Under the pieces are notes generated by a model. The model saw nothing but the letters and a program-made list of their open reading frames with translations, made no database searches and had not been told where the DNA came from. Below are positions 35,783-37,500 of a stretch of DNA of 37,500 nucleotides, in pieces (position 1 is the first letter of the stretch; each line of letters opens with the position of its first letter). Location: assembly GCA_009176605.1 (NCBI GenBank), contig SEYY01000173.1, forward strand, positions 156,889 through 194,388, read 5' to 3'. The stretch is from Armadillidium nasatum. Taxonomy: Eukaryota > Arthropoda > Malacostraca > Isopoda > Armadillidiidae. The position numbers and the translations under genes were made by a program.

Positions 35783-36289
35783 GTGAATAAAATAAAATTA
35801 TTGAGAAAATCATAGCAGGCTAATTGATGCTCACAGATAGAGGGGGCTATGACACCCCTAGAAAAATTCTCTAGTTACACCGATGGTTATGAGTACTCTG
35901 TCAGATTTTTTGGCTCCAGGAGATCCTCTTGTTGTCCAGAGGAGAAGGAGCTCTAGAATGAAGGTTTATTTTACTGCAAAACATTCCTGTAGATACTTTA
36001 CAGGCGAGGGGCTAATTTTGCATAGATTTTTTCCACCTTTTTGTATTTTCAATATAGAGGGCTCAAGAGAGTTACTTCATAGTTTTCGAAAGAGAGGTTC
36101 CGTAATACTGAGCGTAAAGATACCCGATTTTGATACTTTCATATGGTCCTGAATTTCATTCATTTTATTTGGTCTCTTGCAATCCATGATTCTTATCTTA
36201 ATGTTAAAATATAAGTCCGTTTGTGAAACAATATTCCATCCCATTTTTCCTTCGTTCGCAAAGGGCATCTAATAGTAGGAAGTTTTCGG
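35783..36289. other. Unassigned sequence before the hAT/ZMYM1-like relic
   Basis: Short open frames exist (for example 35883-36152) but I could not match them to the zinc-finger region expected upstream of a DUF4371 domain. It may be a decayed 5' part of the relic. Confidence 0.4.
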
Positions 36290-37500
36290 GTTTTGTTTAG
36301 TACAAATACAAATTATAAAAAATCTACAAAGTTCCTCAAACTCAGACAGGCTGAACAGCACCGCTGGAAAGACATATTTGAAAGGTTATTAGCCATTGTT
36401 CAATCTCTGGCTTTCCACAATTTGGCATTTAGAAGGCATACCGAAAATTTAACTTCAAATTCTTCTGGTAATTTTTTAGATTTGGTTAAATTGATTGCCC
36501 GTTTTGACCCAACTTTATGAGACTACCTATATCATGTGGAAAACAAATCAATTATCAGAAGCCACCACCTCAGAAAAAACATTCAAAACAAGTTAATTAA
36601 GCTAATGATTAGTCAGGTTAAAGCTAAATAGACGACAAAGTCTTGAGAAACTAATACTATTCAATATTCATAGATTGTGTACGATATATCGCTCGAACTG
36701 AGCAGCTGTCTATTATACAACGAATCACAAATACAGACACTGCTGAAATTGAAGAATATTTTTTAGAGTTTTCAGCAGTAGGGAAAACCACTGGTGAAGC
36801 GTTATCTGACTGCATTGTCAATAAATTAGAAAAACTTGGCTTGTCTCTTGAGAACTGTAGAGGACAAGCTTAATAACGGAGCTAATATGCGCGTAGAAAA
36901 ATGTGATGTGCAAAGTAAAATCTTGAACATGAACTCTCCCTTGCATTCTTTGCACCATGTGGAAGCCACAGCTGGAAGATAGTGTTGTGTAATGCTGCTT
37001 CTTCATGTGCTACGGACCTGGCGTTTTTTGGCTTCTTACAGAGACTCTTTCTCATGCTGAAGCAAGAGATGTGGTATATTAAAGTCACATATTGACATTT
37101 CATTAAAGCCTCTTTCAGAAACCAGAGGAGAATGTAGGATTGAATCTGAAAAAGCCGCGAGGTATCAGCTAAATAATGTTTGTGACCCTTTATCAAGCCT
37201 ACGTGAAAATACCACAGACTGTAAGTTTGATGAGTGAGCGTTATTTCATTAGAAAATGAAATAACGTCATATGAATTTGCAGTGTCTTTGGTTGTGTGGT
37301 ATAATATTCTTGTCAAAATGCATACTATAAGTAAGGTATGGCAGAGTGAGCATATGCACTTAGATGTGGCAATTAAGCACCTAGACTCGTTTTTAAATTG
37401 GTTACACGAGTACCATCAGAATGGATTCACCTCGACACTGGTAACATCCAAAAAGATCGCAGAAGAAATGGGAATAGACAGGTAAGTTCAAAATCATTAG
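36290..37500 (+). pseudogene. hAT/ZMYM1-like transposase-derived gene (DUF4371), broken, runs off right edge
   Basis: In successive frames: AEQHRWKDIFERLLAIVQSL then AFHNLAFRRHTENLTSNSSG and NFLDLVKLIARFDP, the typical DUF4371 start; TEQLSIIQRITNTDTAEIEE; SLENCRGQAYNNGANM, close to the family motif RGQ.YDN.ANM; HSLHHVEA or FAPCGSHSW; and TSYEFAVSLVVWYNILVKMH then TISKVWQSEHMHLDVAIKHL. The order equals that of ZMYM1-like hAT-derived proteins common in arthropod and fish genomes. At least five frame changes and stops show it is dead. It has a C-terminal continuation beyond 37500. Confidence 0.85.

Overview
This is an AT-rich eukaryotic nuclear window, most likely from an arthropod. The genes have introns with GT-AG junctions, the retroelements are jockey/CR1-like LINEs, and dinucleotide (TA)n arrays are extremely abundant. 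The base composition, the (TA)n load and the LINE type remind me of a crustacean, perhaps a terrestrial isopod. That placement is an inference and was not tested.

Two divergently oriented host genes carry the coding signal. On the minus strand, from 13124 down past the left edge, lies the orthologue of SHPRH, a SNF2/Rad5-like helicase and RING E3 ubiquitin ligase. Six exons are placed here (10959-13124, 10662-10856, 8019-8214, 6223-6405, 3253-3447, 1344-3110). They carry the helicase ATP-binding motifs, H15 and PHD regions, RING finger and the start of the helicase C lobe. The last exons are off the window. On the plus strand, from 21150 to about 34240, lies a large secreted modular trypsin-like protease. 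It has a signal peptide, a very long first exon with about 17 copies of a Q-x-Y-x-P-P repeat and five 11-residue acidic repeats, then phase-matched exons building a complete S1 catalytic domain and a Thr/Ser-rich tail that runs into a (TA)n array. I do not recognise the N-terminal architecture.

The rest is mostly repeats. At least eight LINE pieces from two related families lie in introns and between the genes. One family ends in a conserved nested hairpin, and many pieces abut (TA)n arrays. Other elements are a 2.3 kb foldback element (15497-17808), short hAT-like elements sitting inside (TA)n, a 419 bp TIR element in a protease intron, a CT-rich 54 bp minisatellite split by (TA)n, and a broken hAT/ZMYM1-like (DUF4371) transposase-derived gene at the right edge.

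Both host genes show single-base frame breaks. They are dense in the long A-rich exons and absent from the compact protease-domain exons. Several fit a one-base homopolymer excess, so assembly error is at least as likely as gene decay.
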